A DNA stretch of 64,000 nt from Pseudalgibacter alginicilyticus (GCF_001310225.1 NZ_CP012898.1:2170001-2234000); one strand, 5' to 3'. Numbered from the stretch's first letter, positions 51,826 through 60,977 are shown. Numbers and translations: made by a program. The notes: generated by a model not told the origin, from the sequence alone.

Positions 51826-51833
51826 TACATTTG
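51826..51833 (+). promoter_or_regulatory. Promoter -7 element of the TPR gene at 51875
   Basis: TACATTTG matches TAnnTTTG, 41 nt before the ATG, with a weak TTA 19 bp upstream. Confidence 0.6.
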
Positions 51834-51874
51834 ACTACTTTTAACAATCAAAAAAATTATTAAACATATTACAA

Positions 51875-52588
51875 ATGAAAAAATTATTGGTACTGGTTTT
51901 ATTAGTAAGCTGCTTTCAATTAAATGCACAAAGCAAATCAGAATTATTAAAACACTTTGAAGCTTACTACAAGCAAATGACAATGCAAGGAGACACACAA
52001 GGCATTATTAATGGATTGACTCATATAAATGTATTACAACCTTCTCAAGCCCGTAAAGATACCTTAGCTTATATTTACATGAGTGAAGGAAGAAATATGG
52101 AAGCTTTAAACACTATAGGTATTGAAAAATTAGCTACCGACTCTGATATTGCAGTACAAGTTAAAGCTGTTTGCTTAAAAAACTTAAGACAACCAAAGCG
52201 AGCGTTAGAACATTTTGAAGTCCTTTTTGAGAGAAGTTCCGATCCTTTAGTGGCTTACGAATTAGCTGAACTTAATTTACAACTTCAAAATCTTCCGGAA
52301 GCTGAGAAACATATTATTTTTGGATTGGCCAATTCTAAAGATGGTATGACCAAAGCTTTTTACGAACAACAACAACCTTATGAGGTTCCTTTAAAATCTG
52401 CTTTTATGTATTTGAACGCTTTAAATGTATACAATAAAGATACTAAAGCTAATATTGATGCAGCTGTTGATATATTGGATGCAACTTTAAAAGCCTCGCC
52501 AAACTTTAATTTAATTCAAGTAACCAAAAACGAACTATTGAGACAAAAACAGGTACTGCAAGCACAAGCTGCACAGCCTAAACAATAA
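51875..52588 (+). CDS. Secreted TPR-like protein
   Basis: The 237-residue protein has a signal peptide (MKKLLVLVLLVSCFQLNAQ). The rest consists of helical TPR-like pairs (SQARKDTLAYIYMSEGRNMEALNTI, PKRALEHFEVLFERSSDPLVAYELAELNLQLQN split over two repeats, NIDAAVDILDATLKASPNF) and a Gln-rich end. It is probably periplasmic and mediates protein contacts. It is transcribed alone from its own promoter, with a strong terminator. No more specific role can be given. Confidence 0.83.
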   Translation: MKKLLVLVLLVSCFQLNAQSKSELLKHFEAYYKQMTMQGDTQGIINGLTHINVLQPSQARKDTLAYIYMSEGRNMEALNTIGIEKLATDSDIAVQVKAVCLKNLRQPKRALEHFEVLFERSSDPLVAYELAELNLQLQNLPEAEKHIIFGLANSKDGMTKAFYEQQQPYEVPLKSAFMYLNALNVYNKDTKANIDAAVDILDATLKASPNFNLIQVTKNELLRQKQVLQAQAAQPKQ

Positions 52589-52607
52589 GTAAAAGTTTCT
52601 AAATTTT

Positions 52608-52654
52608 AAAAGCCCTAAAAAAATCAATACAGATTTTTTTAGGGCTTTTTTTTT
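52608..52654 (+). terminator. Rho-independent terminator of the TPR gene
   Basis: AAAAGCCCTAAAAAAATC (52608-52625) pairs perfectly over 18 bp with GATTTTTTTAGGGCTTTT (52632-52649) around a 6-nt loop and runs into more T. It may also serve the convergent TonB gene. Confidence 0.93.
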
Positions 52655-52689
52655 CAATTGTCCTAACACAAAAGGAATCTTTCTTATAT

Positions 52690-55197
52690 TTAAAACTCTT
52701 TTTTACCAAATTCACTCTCAATAAACTTCGATTTATTTTTAACCTTGTTAAAGGTATAAGATAAGTTTAAGGTTACCATATCTACTTCGTACACATAATT
52801 TGTATAGGTATAAAATTCATCAGGTCTAGAAGTTGCAATACTTTGCTCGTTACTCTTTAATAATCCCATATCGATGTTTTGCCATTGTAAGGTTGCCACC
52901 AAACGACTGTCCAAAAACGATTTTTTAAAGGTTAAGTTAGGAGAATAAAACTGCGAATCTTCTCCTTGGGCCGTATTGGTTTCAGACAGATAATTAAAGG
53001 TAAATTGCAAGGTTGCATTTTTCCAAAATGAATACGTAGAATTCACATTTAATGAATAAATGGTGTTGCTACTATTCACATCATAATCTCTAATAATGCC
53101 ATCACGATGCCTAAACACAAACTTACCATCAATGTCATAATTATAAAAATTGGCTCCAATAAAATTGCTCCAGTTTTTAGCTGCCTTAAACTGTGCGCCA
53201 AACTCTAAACCTATAGCATTGCTTTTTCCAACATTGGAATACACACGGTTTAATATACTATCTATAACAGCACCATTGCTTTCATAAGCCAAAGTATTAA
53301 CTCGATTGATGGTATTGTTTACATGCCTATAATATGCTGTAGCATACCCAGATGTATTATTATTGAATTTTTTGTTAATGCCAAGCTCTACCAAATCTAT
53401 AAACTCGGGCAATAAGCGATTATCTCCTTGCTCAAATACTTCAGAGTGCTCTCTTTCTGCAAAACTATTCATTTTTAAGGTAGTTGTTCTCTCAACTCTT
53501 TTACTATAGGCCGCTTTTATTTTAGTATCATCATTTACCGAATATTGTAAAGATGCTGAAGGAAATAACTTTACAAAATCATATTCATATTCATTTGGCT
53601 CAGTATCACTCACCAAAGCTTCTGTATAGATTCTATCCATAGACTCTAAACGCACGCCTGCGGCATAATCCCATTTATCTTTTGTTCCTGTTAATTGTCC
53701 GTACCCAGAATGAATGGTTCTTTTTAACTCAATGTTACTTGAAAATTCAGGAACGACAACATCGTCACGCTCGTAAATAAATTCCCCCTCATGGTTTAAA
53801 TTTCTAAATTGATACCCGGTTTCTAAGGTTCCAAAAGAAAACGGTTTCCACTTATAATCTAAGTTAAAACGTGTTCCGTTCAACGGATTATCATTGGTGT
53901 TATACTCTTGCTGATAAACAACACCATAAGCAGGAGTATCTACATTATCATTATAAGTTGGCCCTCCTAAAAAGGTGTATTCATACAAAAAGGAGGTTGA
54001 TAGTTTAGATGTATTATCAAATGTATGACCATAATCAAAACTACCTAAAACAAAATCGCCTTTTCTGGTCCTTAAATTGTGGTTATAATATGAAAACGTA
54101 TAGTCTCTACTTCCACTTCCAATAGGAGAAATAGCGTGATTATCGTAATAAGTAATATCCGCCAATCTATCTTTGGTATGTTTCCCTGCAAAAAAGCCCA
54201 ATGAAAACTCATCCTTTTTATTTGGAGTAAAACCTACTGTAAAACGTCCGTTATAGCTAATGTCATCAAAACTACGTTCGCCATCCGACGGTAAAAAGGT
54301 TTGCCTATCTTCGGCTTGATTGACAATATACAACTCCCCTTCTCTTCTTCCTGTTTTATCATTGCGTTGGTAACTGGTACCGAAAGATAAATTCCATTTG
54401 TCGGTTTTTGAATTTATTGTAGCATCTATCCCGTAGCGATGTGCTGCTACTTGTGTGTCATAAGGTTCGATGGAAGGAAAACCACCTCTTACATTTACTT
54501 GCGCAAAAATTCCGTTAGTTGCCCCTTCTTTTGTAATGATGTTTAAAATACCTCCCTTTCCTTCTGGGTCATATTTTGCTGAAGGCGCTGTAATGATTTC
54601 AATTTTTTCTAGAGCATTAGCTGGCAACTGTGCTAAAATAGAACTGGCATCTCCTTGGGTTGGCTTACCATTAATCAACACTGCAAAACCTTTACTCCCT
54701 CTTACACTTATATCTCCTAAACCATCTACAGAAACAGATGGCAAATTTTTAATAACATCGGTAGCACTACCTCCTTGGCTGTTTTGAAAATTTTTGGAAT
54801 CGAATACCTGACGGTCTATTTTATTAATTACTGTAGAACGTTCTGCCCTAATTTCCACTTCATTAAGCTCATTTCCTAAAACTAATTTTATAACCCCTAA
54901 ATCTATGCGTTTATTACCTTTAGAAATAGTAATATTTGGAATGGTTTTAGTTGTATATCCAACAAATGACGCTTCTAAATAATAATGCCCATTTTTAAGA
55001 TTATCAATTACAAATACCCCATCAATATTTGTGATTACACCTGCAACTAAAGACTTATCAGCTTGATTGTATAATGCTGCTGTTGCATATTCTAAAGGAT
55101 AATTATCTGATGTATCTTGAATTATTCCTGTTATTTGAGATACTACAGTATTTGATATTAGTAAGATTGCAACAACTATTAATTTTTTAAACTTCAT
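52690..55197 (-). CDS. TonB-dependent receptor-like outer-membrane protein (OMP_b-brl_3 type)
   Basis: The 835-residue protein has a signal peptide (VVAILLISNTVVSQ) and a CarboxypepD_reg-like domain (about 21-105: ITGIIQDTSDNYPLEYA, GVFVIDNLKNGHYYLEASFVGY). A plug follows (about 120-215: ATDVIKNLPSVSVDGLGDIS, AVLINGKPTQGD, EKIEIITAPSAKYDPEGKGG), then a large barrel of the outer-membrane beta-barrel family 3 type ending LSYTFNKVKNKSKFIESEFGKKEF. Substrate unknown. A -7 box lies at 55228; an AraC regulator gene is directly upstream on the same strand. Confidence 0.92.
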   Translation of the reverse strand: MKFKKLIVVAILLISNTVVSQITGIIQDTSDNYPLEYATAALYNQADKSLVAGVITNIDGVFVIDNLKNGHYYLEASFVGYTTKTIPNITISKGNKRIDLGVIKLVLGNELNEVEIRAERSTVINKIDRQVFDSKNFQNSQGGSATDVIKNLPSVSVDGLGDISVRGSKGFAVLINGKPTQGDASSILAQLPANALEKIEIITAPSAKYDPEGKGGILNIITKEGATNGIFAQVNVRGGFPSIEPYDTQVAAHRYGIDATINSKTDKWNLSFGTSYQRNDKTGRREGELYIVNQAEDRQTFLPSDGERSFDDISYNGRFTVGFTPNKKDEFSLGFFAGKHTKDRLADITYYDNHAISPIGSGSRDYTFSYYNHNLRTRKGDFVLGSFDYGHTFDNTSKLSTSFLYEYTFLGGPTYNDNVDTPAYGVVYQQEYNTNDNPLNGTRFNLDYKWKPFSFGTLETGYQFRNLNHEGEFIYERDDVVVPEFSSNIELKRTIHSGYGQLTGTKDKWDYAAGVRLESMDRIYTEALVSDTEPNEYEYDFVKLFPSASLQYSVNDDTKIKAAYSKRVERTTTLKMNSFAEREHSEVFEQGDNRLLPEFIDLVELGINKKFNNNTSGYATAYYRHVNNTINRVNTLAYESNGAVIDSILNRVYSNVGKSNAIGLEFGAQFKAAKNWSNFIGANFYNYDIDGKFVFRHRDGIIRDYDVNSSNTIYSLNVNSTYSFWKNATLQFTFNYLSETNTAQGEDSQFYSPNLTFKKSFLDSRLVATLQWQNIDMGLLKSNEQSIATSRPDEFYTYTNYVYEVDMVTLNLSYTFNKVKNKSKFIESEFGKKEF

Positions 55198-55227
55198 ATT
55201 ATTTGTAAATTGATGTTAATTTGGTTG

Positions 55228-55235
55228 CAAATGTA
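55228..55235 (-). promoter_or_regulatory. Promoter -7 element of the TonB receptor at 52690-55197
   Basis: The minus strand reads TACATTTG (TAnnTTTG), 30 nt before the ATG. It lies between the receptor gene and the AraC gene. Confidence 0.62.
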
Positions 55236-55273
55236 TTTTTAAAAGAAGTAAGTGAATGGTCTTTTTGAAAAGT

Positions 55274-56089
55274 TTAAGGTATATTTAATAATTCCTTTTT
55301 TATTTGTAGAGGTGTACGACCTGTATGACGTTTAAAATATTTCACAAAATGTGAAACATCTTTAAAGTCTAATTCAAATGCAATTTCGCTTATGGTTTTA
55401 TTTGTAAAATTAAGCAACCTTTTAACCTCCTTAATTATTTCAATGGCAATAATTTCAGAGGGTGTTTTATCATATTGTTTTTTACAAAGTTGATTTAAAT
55501 TTTGAGACGTCACATTGAGTCTATCAGCATAAAAAGCAACATTATTCCTAGGCTTATCAATTAAAAGCTCCATAAATTCTTTTGCCTTATCAATATTATC
55601 CTTAGCTCTACCTGCATAAGAATTGCTTATTATTTTTCCTAAAAGGGCTTTTAAAACGCCTTCAATAAATGCAGCTTGAGGCTGTACTTGCTGTTTTTCT
55701 TTACAGAGTACTTTAAATAATGATTTTATAATAGTAGCATCCTTTTTATGCAACTCAATTTTCGGTACGGTTTGTAATTTAACCAATTGAAGATTAATAT
55801 ATTTATCTAATGTTTTTTCAAGAAATGTTTCTTTTATAATAATAACATAGCCTTTTGGAACGCTATTAATTTCCCAATTATGCACTTCTTCTTTTTTTAC
55901 TACAAAAATCATTGGAGGTTTAATAACATAACTTTTAGAATCTAAATGATGAAAGCCTTCTCCCTTACTAAAAAAAATAATTTCCAAATATTTATTGTGC
56001 CTATGTGGCCTTGTGTAACGCTTGCTAACATCAAAAGGTGCTATTTTAATATCATCAATTGACGAAATTTTATTATTAGTTCTTATCAC
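55274..56089 (-). CDS. AraC-family transcriptional regulator
   Basis: The regulator has 271 residues from GTG 56089, or 274 from TTG 56098; the TTG overlaps a near-consensus -7 box (TATATTTTG), so the GTG is preferred. An N-terminal cupin-like sensor domain (RPHRHNKYLEIIFFSKGEG, PPMIFVVKKEEVHNWEI) is followed by the C-terminal double helix-turn-helix (VAFYADRLNVTSQNLNQLCK, TISEIAFELDFKDVSHFVKYFKRHTGRTPLQIKK split over the second HTH). It is upstream of, and in the same direction as, the TonB receptor, which it may regulate; ppnP is divergent. Confidence 0.9.
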   Translation of the reverse strand: MIRTNNKISSIDDIKIAPFDVSKRYTRPHRHNKYLEIIFFSKGEGFHHLDSKSYVIKPPMIFVVKKEEVHNWEINSVPKGYVIIIKETFLEKTLDKYINLQLVKLQTVPKIELHKKDATIIKSLFKVLCKEKQQVQPQAAFIEGVLKALLGKIISNSYAGRAKDNIDKAKEFMELLIDKPRNNVAFYADRLNVTSQNLNQLCKKQYDKTPSEIIAIEIIKEVKRLLNFTNKTISEIAFELDFKDVSHFVKYFKRHTGRTPLQIKKELLNIP

Positions 56090-56160
56090 GTTTTTCAAAA
56101 TATATCTTTTTTACAAATTAACGCTATTTAAAAAGAACAAGGATTAGATAGTAAAAATTC

Positions 56161-56189
56161 TTGAACTCTAATTCAGTTTCCTATTTTTG
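56161..56189 (+). promoter_or_regulatory. Consensus promoter of ppnP
   Basis: TTG at 56161-56163 and TATTTTTG at 56182-56189 are separated by 18 bp, fitting the Bacteroidota -33/-7 consensus. The ATG at 56212 is 22 nt downstream. Confidence 0.78.
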
Positions 56190-56211
56190 TCGAAATTTAA
56201 AATTAAATATT

Positions 56212-56493
56212 ATGATTTCAGCAAATGAATATTTTGATGGCAACGTTAAATCTTTAGGATACACAAGTAAAACAGGACAATCTACATTAGGTGTTATGAA
56301 TGCAGGCACGTATGAATTTGCCACTTCTAAACACGAAACCATGAATGTTATTGAAGGTGAAATGACAGTTTTATTACCTGGAAGTTCTGAGTGGGTAACT
56401 TATAAAGCTGGTGAAGCTTATCAAATTGAAGCCAATGAAAAATTTCAAGTAAAGGTTTCTGGACAAACGTCTTATTTATGCCAATATAAATAA
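56212..56493 (+). CDS. ppnP: Pyrimidine/purine nucleoside phosphorylase (PpnP, DUF1255)
   Basis: The product has 93 residues from ATG 56212; the open frame continues upstream to a TTG at 56161, but that part contains the promoter. The small cupin-fold enzyme phosphorolyses nucleosides to bases and ribose 1-phosphate. Family features: NEYFDGNVKSLGY at the start, GVMNAGTYEFATSKHETMNV, VLLPGSSEW, and YQIEANEKFQVKV. Length matches the family. Confidence 0.93.
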   Translation: MISANEYFDGNVKSLGYTSKTGQSTLGVMNAGTYEFATSKHETMNVIEGEMTVLLPGSSEWVTYKAGEAYQIEANEKFQVKVSGQTSYLCQYK

Positions 56494-56507
56494 AAGGATT
56501 TTTAAAG

Positions 56508-56572
56508 TTATTTAGTCGCAATCTATAAACTCATATGATAAAATTTATTAGTATTTAGATTGCGCTAAATAA
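56508..56572 (+). repeat. Long imperfect inverted repeat after ppnP
   Basis: TTATTTAG plus CGCAATCTA (56508-56525, with one bulged T) pairs with TAGATTGCG plus CTAAATAA (56556-56572), about 17 bp, around a 30-nt loop. There is no T run on the plus strand, so it is not a standard terminator. It may stabilise an RNA end or form the upstream leader of the gene at 56656. Confidence 0.5.
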
Positions 56573-56655
56573 AACAAAAATAATGGTTCGGTTTTTTAAT
56601 TAGCTATCTTGCTTAGCTCATTTATTCAGTTTTTTTAGTAAAATATCCTTTTGAT

Positions 56656-57369
56656 ATGAAAACATATATCTTACTTTTTTCTGTTTTTTCAATTAGTATA
56701 ACCTGTTTTAGCCAAAATATAAGCAGTATAGAATTATTAAACAAAACAATAAACTATCATGACCCTAATGGCGCTTGGAATACATTTAATGGCAAATTGC
56801 ATGTTACTATGGAAGCTTCAAATAAAACTAAGCGCGATAGTAATATTGAAATAAACCTTACAGATGAATATTTTACTCTAACTACCAAACAAGACTCAGT
56901 AACTTACACCCTCAAAAAAGGAATTTGTATTATTTCAAAAAAGGATTCATTGCGAATTTCTAAACAAATTGAAAAACCTAAACGGTCGCACTGCGAAATG
57001 GCAGAATTATTTAAAAATTACTACACCTATCTCTATGGTTTACCAATGAAACTTAAAGATCCTGGAACCATAATTAATGATAAGGTTGAACATAAAACAT
57101 TTAATGGCAAAGATTACTTAACTTTACAAGTAAGTTATGAATCTTCTGTTGGCAGTGATATTTGGTTTTTTTATTTCAACCCAGTAAATTATGCCATGGA
57201 AATATATCAATTTTTTAAAACAGATAATGCTGGAAAAATAAAACCTGATAGTGGTGAATATATTTTACTCTCAGATATAAAAATTGTAAATGGCATTAAA
57301 ATGCCAAAAATCAGAGCTTGGTATTACAACAAAAACAATAAATATTTAGGCACTGATATTTTAAAGTAA
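56656..57369 (+). CDS. Secreted hypothetical protein (DUF6503-like)
   Basis: The 237-residue protein has a signal peptide (FSVFSISITCFSQ). The mature part looks beta-rich and lipocalin/LolA-like: it begins LLNKTINYHDPNGAWNTFNG, continues SDIWFFYFNPVNYAMEIYQF and ends YILLSDIKIVNGIKMPKIRAWYYN. The start with YHDP and W resembles the DUF6503 group, though I am not certain. It is probably a periplasmic protein with no known activity. It stands alone between ppnP and a convergent gene set. Confidence 0.72.
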   Translation: MKTYILLFSVFSISITCFSQNISSIELLNKTINYHDPNGAWNTFNGKLHVTMEASNKTKRDSNIEINLTDEYFTLTTKQDSVTYTLKKGICIISKKDSLRISKQIEKPKRSHCEMAELFKNYYTYLYGLPMKLKDPGTIINDKVEHKTFNGKDYLTLQVSYESSVGSDIWFFYFNPVNYAMEIYQFFKTDNAGKIKPDSGEYILLSDIKIVNGIKMPKIRAWYYNKNNKYLGTDILK

Positions 57370-57438
57370 CCATTCAAATATTTTAAAAAATATTAAAATA
57401 ATTCTCTATCAACTATACATTTACATTTTTAATTCAAA

Positions 57439-57942
57439 TCAACCGTTATTTATTAATTCCAATTGATTTTTATAGGTTTCAATTCTTGCATGAGCAGTTC
57501 CATCTATTAATAAGATAACAATTAGCAAGGCAATTGTAGTAATACTGATAGCTCGCCACATGGGCTTATTAACAAAAATAATTAGTAAAGCAGCTACAAT
57601 GATTATAAGGGGAATAACTTTAAAAACAACCGTTTGATATTCCTTTAATGTGCTTTCCGAACGAGTAATTTCTGACGCTACAAATGCCGAAGCATCAATA
57701 TTGTAAGCTGTTTCAAATCGGGTTATTCTTGATTTATTGGTATAAAACAACCCAAGTCCAATCGTCATAAGCAAGAGACCTGCCACCATAGTTGGTATAA
57801 TGTATGCTCTTGCTATATCTGTTTTTCCTAAATGCCAAAATCCTATACTTGCTACTATAAATACAAATCCGAAAAGCATAAAAAATGGTATTGAAATAAG
57901 TTCGGCTTTTGCCCAATCAGTTGCTGTTTTTAATATATCCAT
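57439..57942 (-). CDS. Four-helix membrane protein, last gene of the SDR/MBL/AraC operon
   Basis: The 167-residue protein has hydrophobic helices at about 18-37 (IPFFMLFGFVFIVASIGF), 46-66, 107-125 and 131-146, with charged loops between them. It follows the AraC gene after 4 nt, so it is co-transcribed with the regulator, hydrolase and SDR upstream. I do not recognise a family. Confidence 0.75.
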   Translation of the reverse strand: MDILKTATDWAKAELISIPFFMLFGFVFIVASIGFWHLGKTDIARAYIIPTMVAGLLLMTIGLGLFYTNKSRITRFETAYNIDASAFVASEITRSESTLKEYQTVVFKVIPLIIIVAALLIIFVNKPMWRAISITTIALLIVILLIDGTAHARIETYKNQLELINNG

Positions 57943-57946
57943 AATA

Positions 57947-58858
57947 CTAATTCATTTTATATAACGCTCTATATTCTGTAGGACTAATGCCTGCTTTCTT
58001 TTTAAATAATCTGGAAAAATAGGGTGGGTATTCAAAGCCTAATTCGTAGGCCACTTCCGAAATGCTTTTATTGGGTTGCAATAAAACATTCTTTGCTTCA
58101 TCAATTAGACGTAATTGTAAATGCTCAGTGGTGGTTTTTCCCGTCTCTTTTTTAAGTGTATCACTCAAGTAACGCTGTGAAACCAACATTTTTTCGGCTA
58201 ATTGCTCAATACTTGGAATGCCTTTTTCCTGTAGTTGCCCAGATTCAAAATACCTGTTCAATTCTTGGTTAAATTGCTCAAGCAAACTATGAGATAATTC
58301 TTTTCTGTTTAAAAACTGCCTTTCATAAAAACGATTGGCATATTTTAACAAGGTATCCAATTGCGAAATAATAATGTCTTTACTAAAGGCATCTTGGTTG
58401 TTTTGGTATTCACTTTCAATATTTTCAACGATAGATTCTATTTGCTTTTCTTCTTTAGGCGACAAGTGCAAAGCCTCATTCGCAGCATAGGAGAAGAAGC
58501 TGTATTTTTTTATCTTTTGGGCTAAATCTGTTCCTTTTAAAAAATCTTCGTGGAAATTAATTGAAAATCCTTTTTGATCAAAAATAAAGCTACTATCCCA
58601 TTGCAGAACCTGTCTGGGGGCAATAAAAATCAATGCGCCATTGGTAAAATCATATTTGGTTCGTCCATAATTTAATTCACCGTGCATAATTTTTTTTAAG
58701 CTAATGGAATAACAATCCGTTGAAATGGGCGGAGAGCTTTCTCGGGGGCATGGGAGGTAATCATTATCTTTTGCCACCATAACACTTAGCATAGGATGCT
58801 CAGGACGGGGCAGTTGCATATAGTCAAGAAAAGCGGCGAGTGTTTTATAGTGTTTCAT
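57947..58858 (-). CDS. AraC-family transcriptional regulator
   Basis: The 303-residue protein has an N-terminal sensor domain (about 20-160) and a C-terminal AraC DNA-binding domain with two helix-turn-helices (PSIEQLAEKMLVSQRYLSDT, SISEVAYELGFEYPPYFSRL, then FKKKAGISPTEYRALY). It is 3 nt downstream of the MBL hydrolase gene and 4 nt upstream of the membrane protein gene, so it probably controls this operon. Confidence 0.91.
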   Translation of the reverse strand: MKHYKTLAAFLDYMQLPRPEHPMLSVMVAKDNDYLPCPRESSPPISTDCYSISLKKIMHGELNYGRTKYDFTNGALIFIAPRQVLQWDSSFIFDQKGFSINFHEDFLKGTDLAQKIKKYSFFSYAANEALHLSPKEEKQIESIVENIESEYQNNQDAFSKDIIISQLDTLLKYANRFYERQFLNRKELSHSLLEQFNQELNRYFESGQLQEKGIPSIEQLAEKMLVSQRYLSDTLKKETGKTTTEHLQLRLIDEAKNVLLQPNKSISEVAYELGFEYPPYFSRLFKKKAGISPTEYRALYKMN

Positions 58859-58861
58859 TTT

Positions 58862-59980
58862 TTAGTCTTTTAGGGATTTCCACCAAGGTTTAAATTGCTG
58901 TAATGGATCCTTTAAATTAACATTTTCGCCAATCATTGGTGTTAGGATTCTTATATTTTTTTGATTTTTTTCTTCCGTTATACTTGTTAAGGGTTCGTCC
59001 CAATCGTGGTTGGCAAGCCTAAATTTCCCAGAATGCACTGGTAGAATGGTTTTGGTGTTTAAATCGTTACCTGCCTTAAGTGGTTCTCCTGGTAACATGT
59101 GGATGTATTTCCATTTTTTATCATATTGGCCGTTTTCAAGAATCGCCAAGTCAAAGGGGCCAAATTTCTTTCCAATTTCCTTAAAATGGGTGTCATAACC
59201 ACTATCGCCACCAATATAAATAGTTGCGTTTGGTGTTTTTAAAACAAAGGAAGCCCAAAGTGTTTTTCCTCGTGTTAACCCTCTGCCAGAAAAGTGTCTT
59301 GCCGGTGTAACGTGGACTTGAAAACCATCTTCAAATGAAAATGCATCATACCAATCACCTTCAAATATTTTTTCTGGATTGAACCCCCAATGCTCTAAAT
59401 GGGCACCATTACCAAGCCCTGTAATGACTTTTTTAATTTTTGGGTTTAGCTGTTTCAGGGTTTTATAATCCATATGGTCCCAATGGTCGTGGGAAATGAA
59501 TAAGAAATCTATTTCGGGGATATCGTCTGTTGTATAAATATCTGTTCCTTCATAGGCTTTGGTGGTAAATGAAAGAGGTGAAGCGTTACCACTTAAAACC
59601 GGATCTACCAATATTTTTTTGCCATCAATTTGCATAAAATATGTTGAGTGCCCCATCCAAACCAGTACGTTTTCATCAGCTTTTAAGGCTTTTAAGTCCG
59701 TTTTTATGGAAGGAAGGGCTCTGGTTGGTTCTTTCGGTTTTGATGAAAAAAGAAATTCATATAGAACTTTAGTATATCCAACACCCTCAGTTAACATAGG
59801 CGTTTCATTTACATTTTGAAAGCTTCCGTTTTTGTAGTTAGGCGATTGTTCTATTCTCATTAAATGCTCTCCTGAAGGGTGCTTCCCAAATCGTTCTGTA
59901 TTTAAGAAAATGTAAGTGCCAATACCAAGTATGGCGATAATCAATAGTGTTACAATCATTATTTTTTTGATTAAAATCAT
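58862..59980 (-). CDS. MBL-fold metallo-hydrolase with N-terminal membrane anchor
   Basis: I start at ATG 59980 (372 residues, MILIKKIMIVTLLIIAILGI), 8 nt after the SDR stop; an upstream GTG/ATG-type start at 60034 would overlap the SDR gene. An uncleaved anchor or signal helix is followed by a metallo-beta-lactamase fold: VWMGHSTYFMQIDGKKILVDPVL begins the domain in two strands, the metal motif is ISHDHWDHMD, and further ligands are likely in IGGDSGYD and LPVHSGKF. The layout is like UlaG and NAPE-hydrolysing phospholipase D relatives. The substrate is unknown. Confidence 0.88.
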   Translation of the reverse strand: MILIKKIMIVTLLIIAILGIGTYIFLNTERFGKHPSGEHLMRIEQSPNYKNGSFQNVNETPMLTEGVGYTKVLYEFLFSSKPKEPTRALPSIKTDLKALKADENVLVWMGHSTYFMQIDGKKILVDPVLSGNASPLSFTTKAYEGTDIYTTDDIPEIDFLFISHDHWDHMDYKTLKQLNPKIKKVITGLGNGAHLEHWGFNPEKIFEGDWYDAFSFEDGFQVHVTPARHFSGRGLTRGKTLWASFVLKTPNATIYIGGDSGYDTHFKEIGKKFGPFDLAILENGQYDKKWKYIHMLPGEPLKAGNDLNTKTILPVHSGKFRLANHDWDEPLTSITEEKNQKNIRILTPMIGENVNLKDPLQQFKPWWKSLKD

Positions 59981-59988
59981 TTTGATAT

Positions 59989-60939
59989 TTAAAAATTCCA
60001 CTTTAAACCAACCGCTTTTTCCGACACTTCCCATAATTTTTCGGCTACCGCTTTATTTTTTGCATGTGACTCTAATGTATGTGCGCCAACTGGCCCCGTC
60101 CAATTCTGTCTGCCTGTAGGGCCATAAAAACCACTTTCGTCCAGATTTGGTTCTGTGGCACACATCAATTGTGGATAGGCACCTTTTTCAGCCGATTGCA
60201 CTAATGGCGATAATTTCATCAATTGCCAAACAAAGCGCGTCATTAAGCTACCACTGGTTTTAATTAAAGAAGTTCTGGAAGCACCTGGGTGACAAGCATA
60301 CACTTTTACATTGGTTTTATCTGCTTTTTTAAGTCTATCTTGTAATTCGTAAACACACATAATTTGTGCTAACTTACTTTGGCTATAAACAGGATTAGGG
60401 CTGTAGTTTTTGTCCCAATTCATATCGTCAAATTGCATGGTTTTAATCCCTAAATTATAGCCCATACTACCTACCACAACAATGCGCCCTTTGGATGCTT
60501 CAATGCGAGGGTAAAGCAAACCTTGCAGTAAAAAGTTACCATAGTGGTTTATACCCAACTGACTTTCAAAACCATCAACGGTAAGTATTTGATTTGGTAC
60601 TTGGGCAATGGCTGCATTACAGATAAGTACATCAATTTTGGGAACTGTTTTTAGAACCTCTTGCGCTGCTTTTTTTACAGAAGCCAATACTGCCAAATCC
60701 ATTTGAAAGAATGATACATCTATATGATTACCGAGTTGTTGTTTTAAAACCGTAATAGTTTTTTCTGATTTTTTGGTGTTCCTATTCAGCATCACCACTT
60801 TTGCTCCTTTTGATAGCAATATTTTTACTGCTTCAAAACCAGTTCCGCTAGTTGTACCTGTTAGAACAATTGTCTTTCCGTTTAAATTTCCAATTCTATC
60901 AGGTGTCCACCCTTTTTTACCAAATTGATCTCCCTTCAT
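59989..60939 (-). CDS. Short-chain dehydrogenase (retinol/protochlorophyllide-reductase-like)
   Basis: The 316-residue extended SDR has the cofactor motif LTGTTSGTGFEAVK (TGxxxGxG), LICNAAIAQ where classical SDRs have NNAG, a catalytic Ser in VVGSMGYN, and the Y-x3-K motif in PVYSQSKLAQIM. Length and the C-terminal GFYGPTGRQNWTGPV segment fit the RDH/POR-like group. It is the first gene of a four-gene operon with the MBL hydrolase, AraC regulator and membrane protein. The promoter -7 box TACCTTTG is at 60970. Substrate unknown. Confidence 0.9.
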   Translation of the reverse strand: MKGDQFGKKGWTPDRIGNLNGKTIVLTGTTSGTGFEAVKILLSKGAKVVMLNRNTKKSEKTITVLKQQLGNHIDVSFFQMDLAVLASVKKAAQEVLKTVPKIDVLICNAAIAQVPNQILTVDGFESQLGINHYGNFLLQGLLYPRIEASKGRIVVVGSMGYNLGIKTMQFDDMNWDKNYSPNPVYSQSKLAQIMCVYELQDRLKKADKTNVKVYACHPGASRTSLIKTSGSLMTRFVWQLMKLSPLVQSAEKGAYPQLMCATEPNLDESGFYGPTGRQNWTGPVGAHTLESHAKNKAVAEKLWEVSEKAVGLKWNF

Positions 60940-60969
60940 TTTTCTTAGGTATGTTTCAAATTAATAAAA

Positions 60970-60977
60970 CAAAGGTA
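60970..60977 (-). promoter_or_regulatory. Promoter -7 element of the SDR/MBL/AraC operon
   Basis: The minus strand reads TACCTTTG (TAnnTTTG), 30 nt before the SDR ATG. Confidence 0.58.

Noticed and set aside
51656-51847. 63-codon minus-strand ORF in the gap before the TPR gene
   Set aside because: Composition (Phe, Lys, Ile runs) mirrors A/T homopolymers, and it overlaps the TPR gene promoter.
56161-56211. 17-residue N-terminal extension of PpnP from TTG 56161
   Set aside because: This stretch holds a consensus -33/-7 promoter, and family proteins start at the MISANEYFDGN segment.
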